Assembly (NCBI GenBank): GCA_014376575.1
Contig: JACMRF010000060.1
Span: 1-29,720, forward strand
DNA: 29,720 nt
Direction of reading: 5' to 3'
Source: Undibacterium sp.
GTDB taxonomy: Bacteria; Pseudomonadota; Gammaproteobacteria; Burkholderiales; Burkholderiaceae
The number at the start of each line of letters is the position of its first letter. The stretch's first letter is position 1. The translations under genes and the position numbers were made by a program. Shown piece by piece: positions 1 to 7,438 of this stretch. Under the pieces are notes generated by a model. It saw only the letters and a program-made list of their open reading frames with translations, had not been told where the DNA came from and ran no database searches.

Positions 1-250
1 TAATGTTGGTTGGGTCTATTGTGACAACGCTGTTTCGGCTTGCAGTGGGAGCTATTGGATCGGAAACCACAACGGAGCTGAGGCGTATAACTGGGCGAAA
101 AGCCTGTACGGAAAGTTGTAGCGCTGGAGCAATACTAAGTGCGCCCGGCTGCGGTGGCAACAGGGGTGAAGCCTGGTTATTTATGGCGTAAAGACCACAG
201 AGAACCAGACCCATAGCGAGTAAAACCGGTGATGTAAATTTTTTGGACAT
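1..250 (-). CDS. N-terminal part of an exported protein of unknown function, cut by the window edge
   Basis: Reading the minus strand from the ATG at 250-248 gives 83 codons with no stop before the window ends, so only the N-terminus is visible. It starts MSKKF, followed by a hydrophobic stretch at about residues 8-24, then a Pro- and Ala-rich linker (SPLLPPQPGA) and a polar beta-like segment. This looks like a signal peptide or a single membrane anchor with the rest outside the cell. The Cys at about residue 18 is preceded by Val-Leu rather than a small residue at -1, so a lipobox is not supported. It has its own promoter-like sequence upstream. A sortase or another wall-associated protein is possible, but I do not recognise the family. 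The plus-strand reading of this stretch is only a shadow. Confidence 0.6.
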   Translation of the reverse strand, partial: MSKKFTSPVLLAMGLVLCGLYAINNQASPLLPPQPGALSIAPALQLSVQAFRPVIRLSSVVVSDPIAPTASRNSVVTIDPTNI

Positions 251-277
251 TTTTGTTTTTTATTGAACGGTAGTCTT

Positions 278-306
278 ATACTAGCATAAATAGTGTACCT
301 TGTAAA
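278..306 (-). promoter_or_regulatory. Predicted sigma70-type promoter of the exported-protein gene
   Basis: On the minus strand there is a -35 TTTACA (306-301), a 17-base spacer and TAGTAT (283-278) preceded by TG one base upstream, which is an extended -10. The expected transcription start is near 271, about 20 bases before the ATG at 250. Spacing and the TGn motif are good; the -10 hexamer matches the consensus at four of six positions. Confidence 0.55.
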
Positions 307-312
307 GTACAC
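293..312. promoter_or_regulatory. Imperfect inverted repeat overlapping the -35 box, possible operator
   Basis: GTGTACCTTGTAAAGTACAC: outer 6-bp arms GTGTAC/GTACAC match perfectly and 8 of 10 positions are symmetric overall. It covers the -35 hexamer of the minus-strand promoter. No T-run follows on either strand, so a terminator is unlikely. Size and position fit a dimeric repressor site; this is inferred from symmetry alone. Confidence 0.4.
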
Positions 313-344
313 ATAAGCATTAAATCATTGTAGAAATAGCTAAT

Positions 345-1448
345 CTACTTGATCTTGCGGGAGAGCACGTCGTTATACAACGCCAGAGTCTGTTCGGCCA
401 TACGGCGCCACGAGAACTCGGCTGCTCGGGCGTGGCCAGCTGTTGTTAATCGGGCGCGTAAATCTTTATCTGTTAGGACTTCCTTAATAGCATCGGCCAT
501 AGCTTGGACGTCGAGCGGGTCGAAGTAGTGCGCCGCCTCGCCGTAGACTTCAGGCAAACAGGTCGCGTCGCTGCTTACCACCGGCGCGCCGTGCATCATC
601 GCCTCCAGACCCGGCAAGCCAAAACCTTCGCTTAAGGAAGGGAAGACGTAGGCCGCACAGTGCTCGTACAGCCAGCGCAGCTGGCCTTCACTAATAAAGT
701 CGGTAAAGACTACGTTTTTGATATTCCTGGCCGTAACGAGGGCCGCAATGCGCAGGTAATTGGCGTCGGTCTTGCCAGCCAGCACCAAGTAGAGGGCAGG
801 GTGGCTCGCTTGCAAAATCTGGAAGGCACTTATCAATCTCTCCAAATTCTTGTGCGGCGTTGGTCTACCTACGTACATAATAAATTGTTTATTTTGCAAA
901 TCGGGCAGGGGATCGGCAGGGGACTGGATCTCGTCGGCCGCCTCCAGCGTCACCAAAACTTTGGCTGGATCTATTTTCGTGAAGGCAACAAGATCATTTT
1001 TAACGAATTCGGTTGGCGTAATGACGGCTGCAGATTTGCGCGCCGCGCGCCGAATAACTTCCTTATAGATTGATTGTTTGAGCTTAAAGACCAGCTTGTT
1101 CTTGGCGGGGTTCACGAAGCGGATGGTCGTGAGATCGTGGATGGTCGTAATAACGGTGCCGCTGTACATGATGGGCTGCTGGACCATACCGAAGTGAACG
1201 AGATCTGGTTTGAGCTGGTCGAGTTGCTTTTTAAAGGCCATTTGCTCGTCGAAGCTGAATTCGTCGTGCGGACATTCGACAGCTATAAAGTGTTCGTTTT
1301 TTGTTCGCCAACCGTCTATGTCTCTTGGTTTTAATAAAACCATGTAATTATTGGTCTGGTCTATGTCTTGTAAATAGTTAAGCAGCCGTTCGATATAGCG
1401 GCCAGTGCTGGTCCTCAGTTCCCTGGCGTCTATTACAATTTTGCTCAT
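345..1448 (-). CDS. GT4-family glycosyltransferase
   Basis: 367 residues, normal for a GT-B retaining glycosyltransferase of family GT4. The N-terminal Rossmann half has TTIHD near residue 104; the C-terminal half begins near residue 188 with MYVGRPTPHKN, and has the donor-binding loop SEGFGLPGLEAM at 273-284 with both glutamates (E274, E282) of the EX7E motif. These motifs place it as a nucleotide-sugar-dependent transferase acting on the cytoplasmic side of the membrane, on a lipid-linked acceptor. Its ATG overlaps the stop of the GT2 gene upstream (ATGA), so the two are translationally coupled and probably add successive sugars. Sugar specificity cannot be read from sequence. Composition is clearly more GC-rich than the export operon to its right. 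Confidence 0.93.
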   Translation of the reverse strand: MSKIVIDARELRTSTGRYIERLLNYLQDIDQTNNYMVLLKPRDIDGWRTKNEHFIAVECPHDEFSFDEQMAFKKQLDQLKPDLVHFGMVQQPIMYSGTVITTIHDLTTIRFVNPAKNKLVFKLKQSIYKEVIRRAARKSAAVITPTEFVKNDLVAFTKIDPAKVLVTLEAADEIQSPADPLPDLQNKQFIMYVGRPTPHKNLERLISAFQILQASHPALYLVLAGKTDANYLRIAALVTARNIKNVVFTDFISEGQLRWLYEHCAAYVFPSLSEGFGLPGLEAMMHGAPVVSSDATCLPEVYGEAAHYFDPLDVQAMADAIKEVLTDKDLRARLTTAGHARAAEFSWRRMAEQTLALYNDVLSRKIK

Positions 1449-2470
1449 GAGGCTTTTCCCTTCAATTTCCAGAATTTAGCGCGTAGCTTGCGTAGCGCGT
1501 GGGCGTTTGGCGGAAGATCATGGGTCATGATACTCCAAACGTACTCGTCGGAAACTTTACGGCTTTTTTGGATCCGTCGTCGTTCACCACCTTTTTTAAA
1601 GAGCAGGCGGGTTCCCTCGGCGTCGCCCTTTAGAGCAATCCAGCCATGGCCACGGCTGACGGCTCGTAAGAAAAATAGTGTGTGGGCGATCATGAAGCGC
1701 CATGTAATGGGCCATAAGTAGCGGGCTGGAACATTTTTAAAGATGACAAGCGGCTGGTTCTTCATGGTTTGGTAGGTTGTGAAGCCTTTAATCTTACGAC
1801 TGGTGCTGCCAGTATCGTGATAAGCAATTGCCTCCGGCACATACTTAACTTTCCAACCCGCCAGCTGGGCGCGGAAGCTAATATCGACATCTTCGTAGTA
1901 GGCAAAAAAGTCTTCGTCGAACAAACCAATTTCTTTGAGCATACTGACGCGGTAGAGACTGGCGCCGCCGCTGGCGCCGAAGATGTCGGTTTGGTTTCTG
2001 AATTTTGCTAGATCTGACTCGCCACGGCCACGGGGATACGGTAGGCCCCAAACGGTGAACTGGTCACCAGTGCTATCGAGGTGCTTTTTATCGATACCCA
2101 TAAAAGTACAGGTGGTTATTCCTATAGTATTGTCTGACATGCCCCCTAAAAGTTTTTTAAGCCAATCAGTTTCGGCTATAGCATCATTATTAAAGAGGGC
2201 TACGAAGTCGTACCCTAGCTCGATAGCATGACTAATACCCACATTTACGCCACCTGCAAAGCCGAGGTTTTGCGATTGTGGTAGGACTGTCACATTAGGA
2301 TATTTTTTAGCCAAAAGCCGTAATGACCCATCAGTAGAGCCGTTCTCCACCAATACAATTTCAGCAGGAAGACTTTGTGATATAAGAGAGTCTAAACAGG
2401 CTCCCAGAGTATCTTCACCGTCCCAATTAGGCACTACAACGGCAGTTATCGGGTCGACTTGAGTACTCAT
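1445..2470 (-). CDS. GT2-family glycosyltransferase (rhamnosyltransferase-like)
   Basis: 341 residues from the chosen start. The GT-A fold opens with VVVPNWDGED at 11-20, followed by VENGSTDGS, the metal-binding FNNDA near 93-97 and, later, the YEDVDISFR motif typical of WbbL-like rhamnosyltransferases. The open frame extends to 2572, but the extra N-terminus has no GT2 homology character and overlaps the divergent exporter gene; starting at 2470 (MSTQVDP) puts the first beta strand where GT2 proteins normally have it. An AGAGGAA run lies just before this ATG, and so does a -10-like TATTAT, so the transcript may be leaderless. It overlaps the following GT4 gene by four bases. Rhamnose as donor is plausible because rmlA/rmlD lie in the same window, but that is inference. 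Confidence 0.9.
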   Translation of the reverse strand: MSTQVDPITAVVVPNWDGEDTLGACLDSLISQSLPAEIVLVENGSTDGSLRLLAKKYPNVTVLPQSQNLGFAGGVNVGISHAIELGYDFVALFNNDAIAETDWLKKLLGGMSDNTIGITTCTFMGIDKKHLDSTGDQFTVWGLPYPRGRGESDLAKFRNQTDIFGASGGASLYRVSMLKEIGLFDEDFFAYYEDVDISFRAQLAGWKVKYVPEAIAYHDTGSTSRKIKGFTTYQTMKNQPLVIFKNVPARYLWPITWRFMIAHTLFFLRAVSRGHGWIALKGDAEGTRLLFKKGGERRRIQKSRKVSDEYVWSIMTHDLPPNAHALRKLRAKFWKLKGKAS

Positions 2471-2494
2471 TTCCTCTATAATACTCCACAACGA
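2454..2494. promoter_or_regulatory. Compact divergent promoter between the GT2 gene and the ABC exporter operon
   Basis: Only 24 bases separate the two start codons (2470 minus, 2495 plus). On the plus strand TATAAT (2477-2482) is a perfect -10, with a weak TCGACT -35 at 2454-2459 and 17-base spacing; the predicted start is about 2489, leaving a leader of roughly 5 bases. On the minus strand TATTAT (2483-2478) uses nearly the same bases and sits 7 bases from its ATG, with no good -35. The two -10 boxes overlap, so transcription in the two directions should be mutually exclusive. Confidence 0.55.
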
Positions 2495-3295
2495 ATGAAG
2501 CATCTTGTATCTAAACAAAACCGGGCGCTTGTCAGTGAACTGGTGCGGACCGACTTTAAGTTGCGCTATCAAGGCTCAATTTTGGGCTATGCCTGGTCTT
2601 TGCTCCGTCCGCTCCTGCTTTTTATTATTTTGTATATCGTTTTTGTTAGATTTTTGAAACTTGGCAGTAATGTACCACACTACCCTGTATACCTACTCTT
2701 TGGAATCGTTATGTGGAATTTCTTTAGCGAAATGACAGTGCAGGGATTGGGGTCAATTGTAGGGCGAGGTGATCTTATACGAAAAATTAAAATTCCTCGT
2801 TGGACAATTGTATTGAGTAGCAGCATTTCTGCGTTAATAAATTTTTTACTTAACCTTGTCGTCATTGCCGTTTTCATGGTTATTAACCACGTGGGAATTA
2901 TGGAAACGATTGTGTGGTTGCCTATTCTGTTCGCCGAAGTCTATTTGTTTTCGTTGGGTATATCTTTATTCTTATCAGCGGCATTCGTGAAGTTCAGAGA
3001 TATCGGTTACATATGGGATGTATTACTCCAGGCTGGATTTTATCTAACACCCGTTTTGTATCCGCTCTCACAAATTGCTAACCCTACCTTTCAAAAGCTC
3101 ATTCTGATAAACCCGATGGCTCAAGCAATACAAGACGCACGCTACAGTGCAGTGACGCATCAAACCCTCACAATAAACCATGTGTTTGACGGAGGGCCGT
3201 ATCAGCTAGTACCCTACAGCATTGTAGTAATTGTGCTTGCGGGTGGCTTGTTCTACTTCAGAAAAGAGTCTAAATATTTTGCGGAAAACATTTAA
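2495..3295 (+). CDS. wzm: ABC-2 type polysaccharide export permease (Wzm/TagG-like)
   Basis: 266 residues with six predicted membrane helices (about 30-50, 62-82, 105-130, 138-162, 173-192, 238-254). It has family hallmarks: an amphipathic N-terminus ending in LRYQGSILGYAWSLLRP, KFRDIGYIWD near 166-175, FYLTPVLYP near 182-190 and the INPMAQAI segment near 205. It is the membrane half of an exporter that moves lipid-linked polysaccharide out across the cytoplasmic membrane, partnered by the ATPase one base downstream. The frame is open from 2459, but the ATG at 2495 gives the usual N-terminus and lies just after a consensus -10. In a monoderm the product could equally be called TagG-like. First gene of the long plus-strand operon. 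Confidence 0.93.
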   Translation: MKHLVSKQNRALVSELVRTDFKLRYQGSILGYAWSLLRPLLLFIILYIVFVRFLKLGSNVPHYPVYLLFGIVMWNFFSEMTVQGLGSIVGRGDLIRKIKIPRWTIVLSSSISALINFLLNLVVIAVFMVINHVGIMETIVWLPILFAEVYLFSLGISLFLSAAFVKFRDIGYIWDVLLQAGFYLTPVLYPLSQIANPTFQKLILINPMAQAIQDARYSAVTHQTLTINHVFDGGPYQLVPYSIVVIVLAGGLFYFRKESKYFAENI

Positions 3296-3296
3296 T

Positions 3297-4442
3297 ATGG
3301 ATGATGTTGCCATCAAAATTGATCATGTGAGTAAGACCTTTAAGCTGCCTCACGAAAAGCAATCATCAATAAAAAGTAAGTTGATAAACTTCCGTAAAGG
3401 GTCGGGCGGGTATGAGCAGCAAAAGGCGCTAGATGACGTATCGTTTGAAATTAAAAAAGGCGACTTTTTTGCTATCATTGGTCGCAACGGCTCAGGTAAG
3501 AGCACACTACTTAAACTACTTGCTGGTATATATGTGCCCACGAAGGGCTCTATTGAAGTTGTTGGTAAGTTAACGCCTTTTATTGAACTTGGCGTTGGTT
3601 TTAACCCTGAACTCACGGGCCGCGAAAACGTATTTCTTAACGGTGCATTGCTTGGGTTTAATCGCTCTGAAATGTCTGAGATGTATCAGGATATTGTTGA
3701 TTTTGCTGAAATTGAACGTTTCATGGATCAAAAACTGAAGAATTATTCCTCGGGCATGCAGGTGCGGCTCGCCTTTTCAATTGCTATTCGCGCCCAAACA
3801 GACATACTGCTCTTGGATGAGGTTTTGGCAGTCGGTGACGCAGCATTCCAGGACAAGTGTTATAACTACTTTGAAGAACTAAAAGCACAGCACAAAACCG
3901 TTATTTTTGTTTCTCATTCAATGGACGCTGTACGCCGTTTTTGCACTAATGCTGTATATATCGACAGCGGTCACCTCACACATGTGGGCACACCAGCCGA
4001 AATAGCCGACGTGTATCTGGAAGAAAACATGGAACGCTCTGTACAAAGTGCCGCAAAGCAGGCCGGACCCGTTTTATCTCAATTCCATAAGCTCGCTGGT
4101 AAAATAGCCAAGCAAGATGCGCAATCATTGGCCCTAGAGTTTGGTGTAAAAATGGAACACGGTGATGGAGTATACATTGGATTTTCTGTCATTAAAGACG
4201 GTATCTCAATAGCCGAGATTACTACCTCACGTGTAAAACCAATTACTACGTCTGGCAAAGTATCATATAGGCTTGATACTACTATCCTGAACGCAGGCAC
4301 ATATCAAATTGGTGCAGGGTTGTACAACGTGAAAAATAGCCAATTAGTAAGCATGACTAAAAATAAGCTGCAGTTTATCATTAAAGGAAGCGATGAAACG
4401 AGGGGCGCCGCTTTGAAACTCGCAGATACTTGGGAGTATTGA
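3297..4442 (+). CDS. wzt: Polysaccharide ABC exporter ATPase with C-terminal glycan-recognition domain (Wzt-like)
   Basis: 381 residues. Nucleotide-binding domain: Walker A GRNGSGKST at 62-70, signature YSSGMQVRLA at 150-159, Walker B ILLLDEV at 170-176 and H-loop SHS at 206-208. After a linker at about 240-270, a separate beta-rich domain fills the C-terminus (SLALEFGVKM, then IGFSVIKDG and YQIGAGLYN), matching the Wzt C-terminal carbohydrate-binding type that reads the modified non-reducing end of the glycan in O9a-type export. The domain is somewhat shorter than in E. coli Wzt. The ATG at 3297 lies one base after the permease stop; the longer open frame from 3231 overlaps the permease and is not needed. 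Its presence argues for export that depends on a chain-end signal. Confidence 0.93.
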   Translation: MDDVAIKIDHVSKTFKLPHEKQSSIKSKLINFRKGSGGYEQQKALDDVSFEIKKGDFFAIIGRNGSGKSTLLKLLAGIYVPTKGSIEVVGKLTPFIELGVGFNPELTGRENVFLNGALLGFNRSEMSEMYQDIVDFAEIERFMDQKLKNYSSGMQVRLAFSIAIRAQTDILLLDEVLAVGDAAFQDKCYNYFEELKAQHKTVIFVSHSMDAVRRFCTNAVYIDSGHLTHVGTPAEIADVYLEENMERSVQSAAKQAGPVLSQFHKLAGKIAKQDAQSLALEFGVKMEHGDGVYIGFSVIKDGISIAEITTSRVKPITTSGKVSYRLDTTILNAGTYQIGAGLYNVKNSQLVSMTKNKLQFIIKGSDETRGAALKLADTWEY

Positions 4443-4467
4443 TCAATAGTAACCAAGAAAGTTGATT

Positions 4468-5541
4468 ATGAAACGAATAGACGTAACCAAAACATATCTA
4501 CCTCCTCTGGATGAATATACGGTTTATTTACGTCAGATTTGGGATAGTTCCCAGCTGACCAACCAGGGTCCACTGCTGCAGGGGTTTGAAAGCGAAATTA
4601 AAGACTATCTGTCAATTGATGACTTCCACTTTGTGGGCAATGGCACCATTGCCCTTCAGGTTGGTCTACGGGCACTTGATATTACGGAAGGTGAGATAAT
4701 TACTACGCCGTTTTCATACGTTGCTACCACATCTTCAATTTTGTGGGAGCGATGCAAACCGGTGTTTGTCGACATTGAGTCTAATACCTTTTGCATTGAC
4801 GCAGATAAGATTGAAGCTGCAATAACGCCTCAGACCAAAGCCATCATGGCAGTACACGTGTTTGGATTTCCCTGTGACGTAGATAAGATTGAAATGATTG
4901 CTCGGCGCCACAATATCCGCGTTCTCTATGATGCCGCTCATGCATTCGGTGTAGTGCACAAAGGCAAGTCTTTGCTCGCATATGGCGATATAGCCACCTG
5001 CAGTTTTCATGCTACGAAGCTGTTTCACACGATTGAGGGCGGATGTATCGTCGCTCGCGACCCAGCTGTCAGTAAGAAAGTGGAACTTATCAAACATTTT
5101 GGGCATTTTGGAGATGACCACCAGATGCTGGGAATTAATGCAAAAGCTTCAGAGCTACAGGCAGCTATGGGATTAGTAAACCTTACTCACATTGATGAAA
5201 TAATTGCCGGCCGGAAAATAGTTTTTGAGCTATACAACAACTTTCTTAATGAGCGGTTTACGCGGCCTAAGCTAAGTGTGGACACCAGCCCAAATTATGC
5301 GTATTATCCGGTCTTGTTTGAATCCGAAGCGCAGCTACTTCGTGCGGTAACCAGCCTTAATAAACAAAACATATTTCCTAGACGTTATTTTTACCCAAGC
5401 CTCAATACGATTTCATATGTCGATGGAGAGTCATGTCCAATTTCAGAGGACATTGCACTCAGGGTATTATGTTTGCCTTTGTATGTTGGACTTGAGCGTG
5501 AAGCCATAGAGACGATTGCCGCTACCATCAATGGACTATAA
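4468..5541 (+). CDS. DegT/DnrJ/EryC1/StrS-family sugar aminotransferase
   Basis: 357 residues, a typical length. PLP-enzyme signatures: the phosphate-binding GNGTIAL at 57-63, the cofactor-contacting aspartate in YDAAHAFG (D155) and the Schiff-base lysine K184 in SFHATKLFHTIEGG. The family transfers an amino group, usually from glutamate, to a keto-sugar nucleotide. The sequence around K184 resembles enzymes acting on dTDP-4-keto-6-deoxyhexoses (RffA/VioA type), and rmlA is present in the window, so a dTDP-4-amino-4,6-dideoxyhexose is the likeliest product; this is inference. I prefer the ATG at 4468 over the in-frame TTG six bases earlier. It opens the sugar-tailoring part of the operon, 25 bases after wzt. 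Confidence 0.92.
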   Translation: MKRIDVTKTYLPPLDEYTVYLRQIWDSSQLTNQGPLLQGFESEIKDYLSIDDFHFVGNGTIALQVGLRALDITEGEIITTPFSYVATTSSILWERCKPVFVDIESNTFCIDADKIEAAITPQTKAIMAVHVFGFPCDVDKIEMIARRHNIRVLYDAAHAFGVVHKGKSLLAYGDIATCSFHATKLFHTIEGGCIVARDPAVSKKVELIKHFGHFGDDHQMLGINAKASELQAAMGLVNLTHIDEIIAGRKIVFELYNNFLNERFTRPKLSVDTSPNYAYYPVLFESEAQLLRAVTSLNKQNIFPRRYFYPSLNTISYVDGESCPISEDIALRVLCLPLYVGLEREAIETIAATINGL

Positions 5542-5543
5542 GC

Positions 5544-6737
5544 ATGCTTAGACAAGTACTGCACATGATGCCAAAACATATTATTAGCGACGATATTGTT
5601 GTCATTGACTCTGTCTTACCGCATAAAAATCCGATTGGCCCACGAAATTCTGATTTTTTAGGATTGATAAATAAATTACCAAACTTTACATACTACACAA
5701 TGTACCCAATGCAGCCTGGCCCAGATGCTTGGTTCAGCCATGGTTACGGCATGACTCTAGAGCAATTCAGCGAGAGCCTACCGGTTTATCTAGCCATTCA
5801 TCCCCAAGCGAAGGACCACTTACAACACCTTTCGCCTAACAAAAAATATCGATTCAAATTAGCTTACACCTATTTTTTATCTGAAACGTACACACTTCTT
5901 CCATTTCTTGAAAAGAATCAAATACCGTTTGTTTTTTTACTGAATCCTGGAGGTGCATTTGGACTCAACAATCACTCTTCCGATGCTATGCTTGCCCGGG
6001 TGTGTAGCTCACTTTGCTTCAGAAAAGTAATTGTTAACCAACGATTGTTCCAACATTATTTGATTGAAAAAAAGCTATGCAACGCAGCGGATATTATTTT
6101 TGATTTTTCAGGCTCAGTGCAATTTGTGCCGCGCGATGTTCTGCCGAAGCGACAGTTTAAGCGTGATAAAGAACACTTTGATCTTTGCTTTGTAGCGGCT
6201 AAGTATTCCGAAAAAGGTGTTGATAAGGGATATGATTTATTTATTTCTGCGGCCAAACAACTTGCTAAACGCAACCCAGACATGCGTTTTCATGTTGTTG
6301 GTGGTTTTGACGAATATGAAATAGATGTGACTGACATCAAATCGAGCATTACGTTTTACGGGTACTTACCAGCTGCTTCGTTACCCGAATTTTATTCCGG
6401 AATGGATATTTATGTATCCCCTAATCGGCCATTTAAGTTGTATGAGGGTAATTCAGACGGATTTCCACTCGCTGCCGGTGCAATGTACTGTGGTGTTGCT
6501 GGTTTTAACGCTGATGAGCTGCTTATGAATACTGAATTTGCCGAGGATGAAATTGTTATTATCAAAACTCAGACCAAAGACATCGTGCAAAAGATTCAGC
6601 AATATCATGATAACCTTAAGGCCCTGTACGCACTGTCAAGAAAAGGTCAGAAGAAAGCCCAAATGCTATATGATATAGACAGGCACATTGATAAACGTCT
6701 TGCATTATTTAGGGAGATTATAGAAACAACGCGATGA
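5544..6737 (+). CDS. GT4-like glycosyltransferase with a degenerate EX7E motif
   Basis: 397 residues with a GT-B layout. The C-terminal half has FCFVAAKYSEKGVDKGYD-like features near 214-230 (donor-domain start), HVVGGFDEYE near 250-259, FYGYLP and the acceptor-helix segment MDIYVSPNR near 287-295. The donor-binding loop reads NSDGFPLAAGAMYCG at 303-317: the first glutamate of EX7E is an aspartate (D305), and the position of the second is not acidic. The enzyme may therefore use an unusual donor or be impaired. It starts two bases after the aminotransferase stop and its stop overlaps the WbqC start (ATGA). The N-terminal half (1-200) is not similar to anything I recognise. Confidence 0.75.
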   Translation: MLRQVLHMMPKHIISDDIVVIDSVLPHKNPIGPRNSDFLGLINKLPNFTYYTMYPMQPGPDAWFSHGYGMTLEQFSESLPVYLAIHPQAKDHLQHLSPNKKYRFKLAYTYFLSETYTLLPFLEKNQIPFVFLLNPGGAFGLNNHSSDAMLARVCSSLCFRKVIVNQRLFQHYLIEKKLCNAADIIFDFSGSVQFVPRDVLPKRQFKRDKEHFDLCFVAAKYSEKGVDKGYDLFISAAKQLAKRNPDMRFHVVGGFDEYEIDVTDIKSSITFYGYLPAASLPEFYSGMDIYVSPNRPFKLYEGNSDGFPLAAGAMYCGVAGFNADELLMNTEFAEDEIVIIKTQTKDIVQKIQQYHDNLKALYALSRKGQKKAQMLYDIDRHIDKRLALFREIIETTR

Positions 6738-7438
6738 AAAAATTGGCTATCATGCAACCATATTTTCTGCCCTACATCGCTTATTGGCAGCTCATTGCCT
6801 CGGTAGACGAGTTTGTTGTGTACGACAATATTGAATTTACAAAAAAAGGATGGTTTAATCGTAACCGCATTTTGGATTCCGATCATGACCGCCTCTTTAC
6901 GATTCCCATCAAGAAAGATTCAGATTACTTGCCAGTAAACCAGCGATTTTTGGCAGACGATAGCAGTAAAGAGATCTCGCGCATACTGCGGATTGTTGAA
7001 GTGACGTATAAACGTGCCCCTTATTTTCAAGAGGTTTATGCACTAATTAAGCAGTGCTTCATGTGTCCAGACAAAAATTTGTTTGCGTATAACTACAATG
7101 CGATCCAGGCAATTTGCACCTATTTGAGTATAGAAACAAGAATTGTAATTTCTTCAGCCGTCAGCATCAACCACGATTTGAAGGCTGAACAAAAAGTCTT
7201 GGCGATCTGTAAAGCCCAAGAAGCGTCAACATATATAAATGCCATCGGTGGCCAACAACTGTACGACCGTGCTCTGTTCGCTCAAAATGGTTTGGAGTTG
7301 GCATTTATTAAGTCACACGATATTCAGTATCGGCAATTCGATGATGAATTCGTGCCTTGGCTTTCAATCATTGATGTTTTAATGTTCAATGACGTGAGCA
7401 CAGTTAAAAAGATTCTTAAGGAGTACGAATTAGTATGA
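6734..7438 (+). CDS. wbqC: WbqC-family protein
   Basis: 234 residues, the usual size for WbqC. It begins with the family signature QPYFLPYIAYWQLI at 8-21, followed by VVYDNIEFTKKGWFNRN. WbqC proteins occur in O-antigen and capsule loci beside sugar aminotransferases; their biochemical role is not established, though a part in N-acylation of amino sugars has been a natural guess. No signal peptide or membrane helix is visible, so it should be cytoplasmic. Four-base overlaps on both sides (ATGA at 6734 and again at 7435) tie it to the GT4-like gene before and the epimerase after, supporting one joint pathway with the DegT enzyme. Confidence 0.88.
   Translation: MKKLAIMQPYFLPYIAYWQLIASVDEFVVYDNIEFTKKGWFNRNRILDSDHDRLFTIPIKKDSDYLPVNQRFLADDSSKEISRILRIVEVTYKRAPYFQEVYALIKQCFMCPDKNLFAYNYNAIQAICTYLSIETRIVISSAVSINHDLKAEQKVLAICKAQEASTYINAIGGQQLYDRALFAQNGLELAFIKSHDIQYRQFDDEFVPWLSIIDVLMFNDVSTVKKILKEYELV

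Noticed and set aside
3..191. 62-codon plus-strand frame at the left edge
   Set aside because: It lies opposite a better minus-strand frame with a signal-peptide-like start and a promoter; its own product has no recognisable character.
190..200. Lipobox in the exported protein at the left edge
   Set aside because: The residue before the cysteine is leucine rather than Gly, Ala or Ser, so lipoprotein processing is not supported.
660..1073. 137-codon plus-strand frame
   Set aside because: Opposite the GT4 gene in its GC-rich section; no domain character.
2471..2572. Longer N-terminus for the GT2 gene starting at 2572
   Set aside because: The added residues lie before the usual start of the GT-A domain and would overlap the first 26 codons of the exporter permease.
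4735..5121. 128-codon antisense frame
   Set aside because: Entirely inside the aminotransferase gene, covering its catalytic lysine region; a shadow frame.
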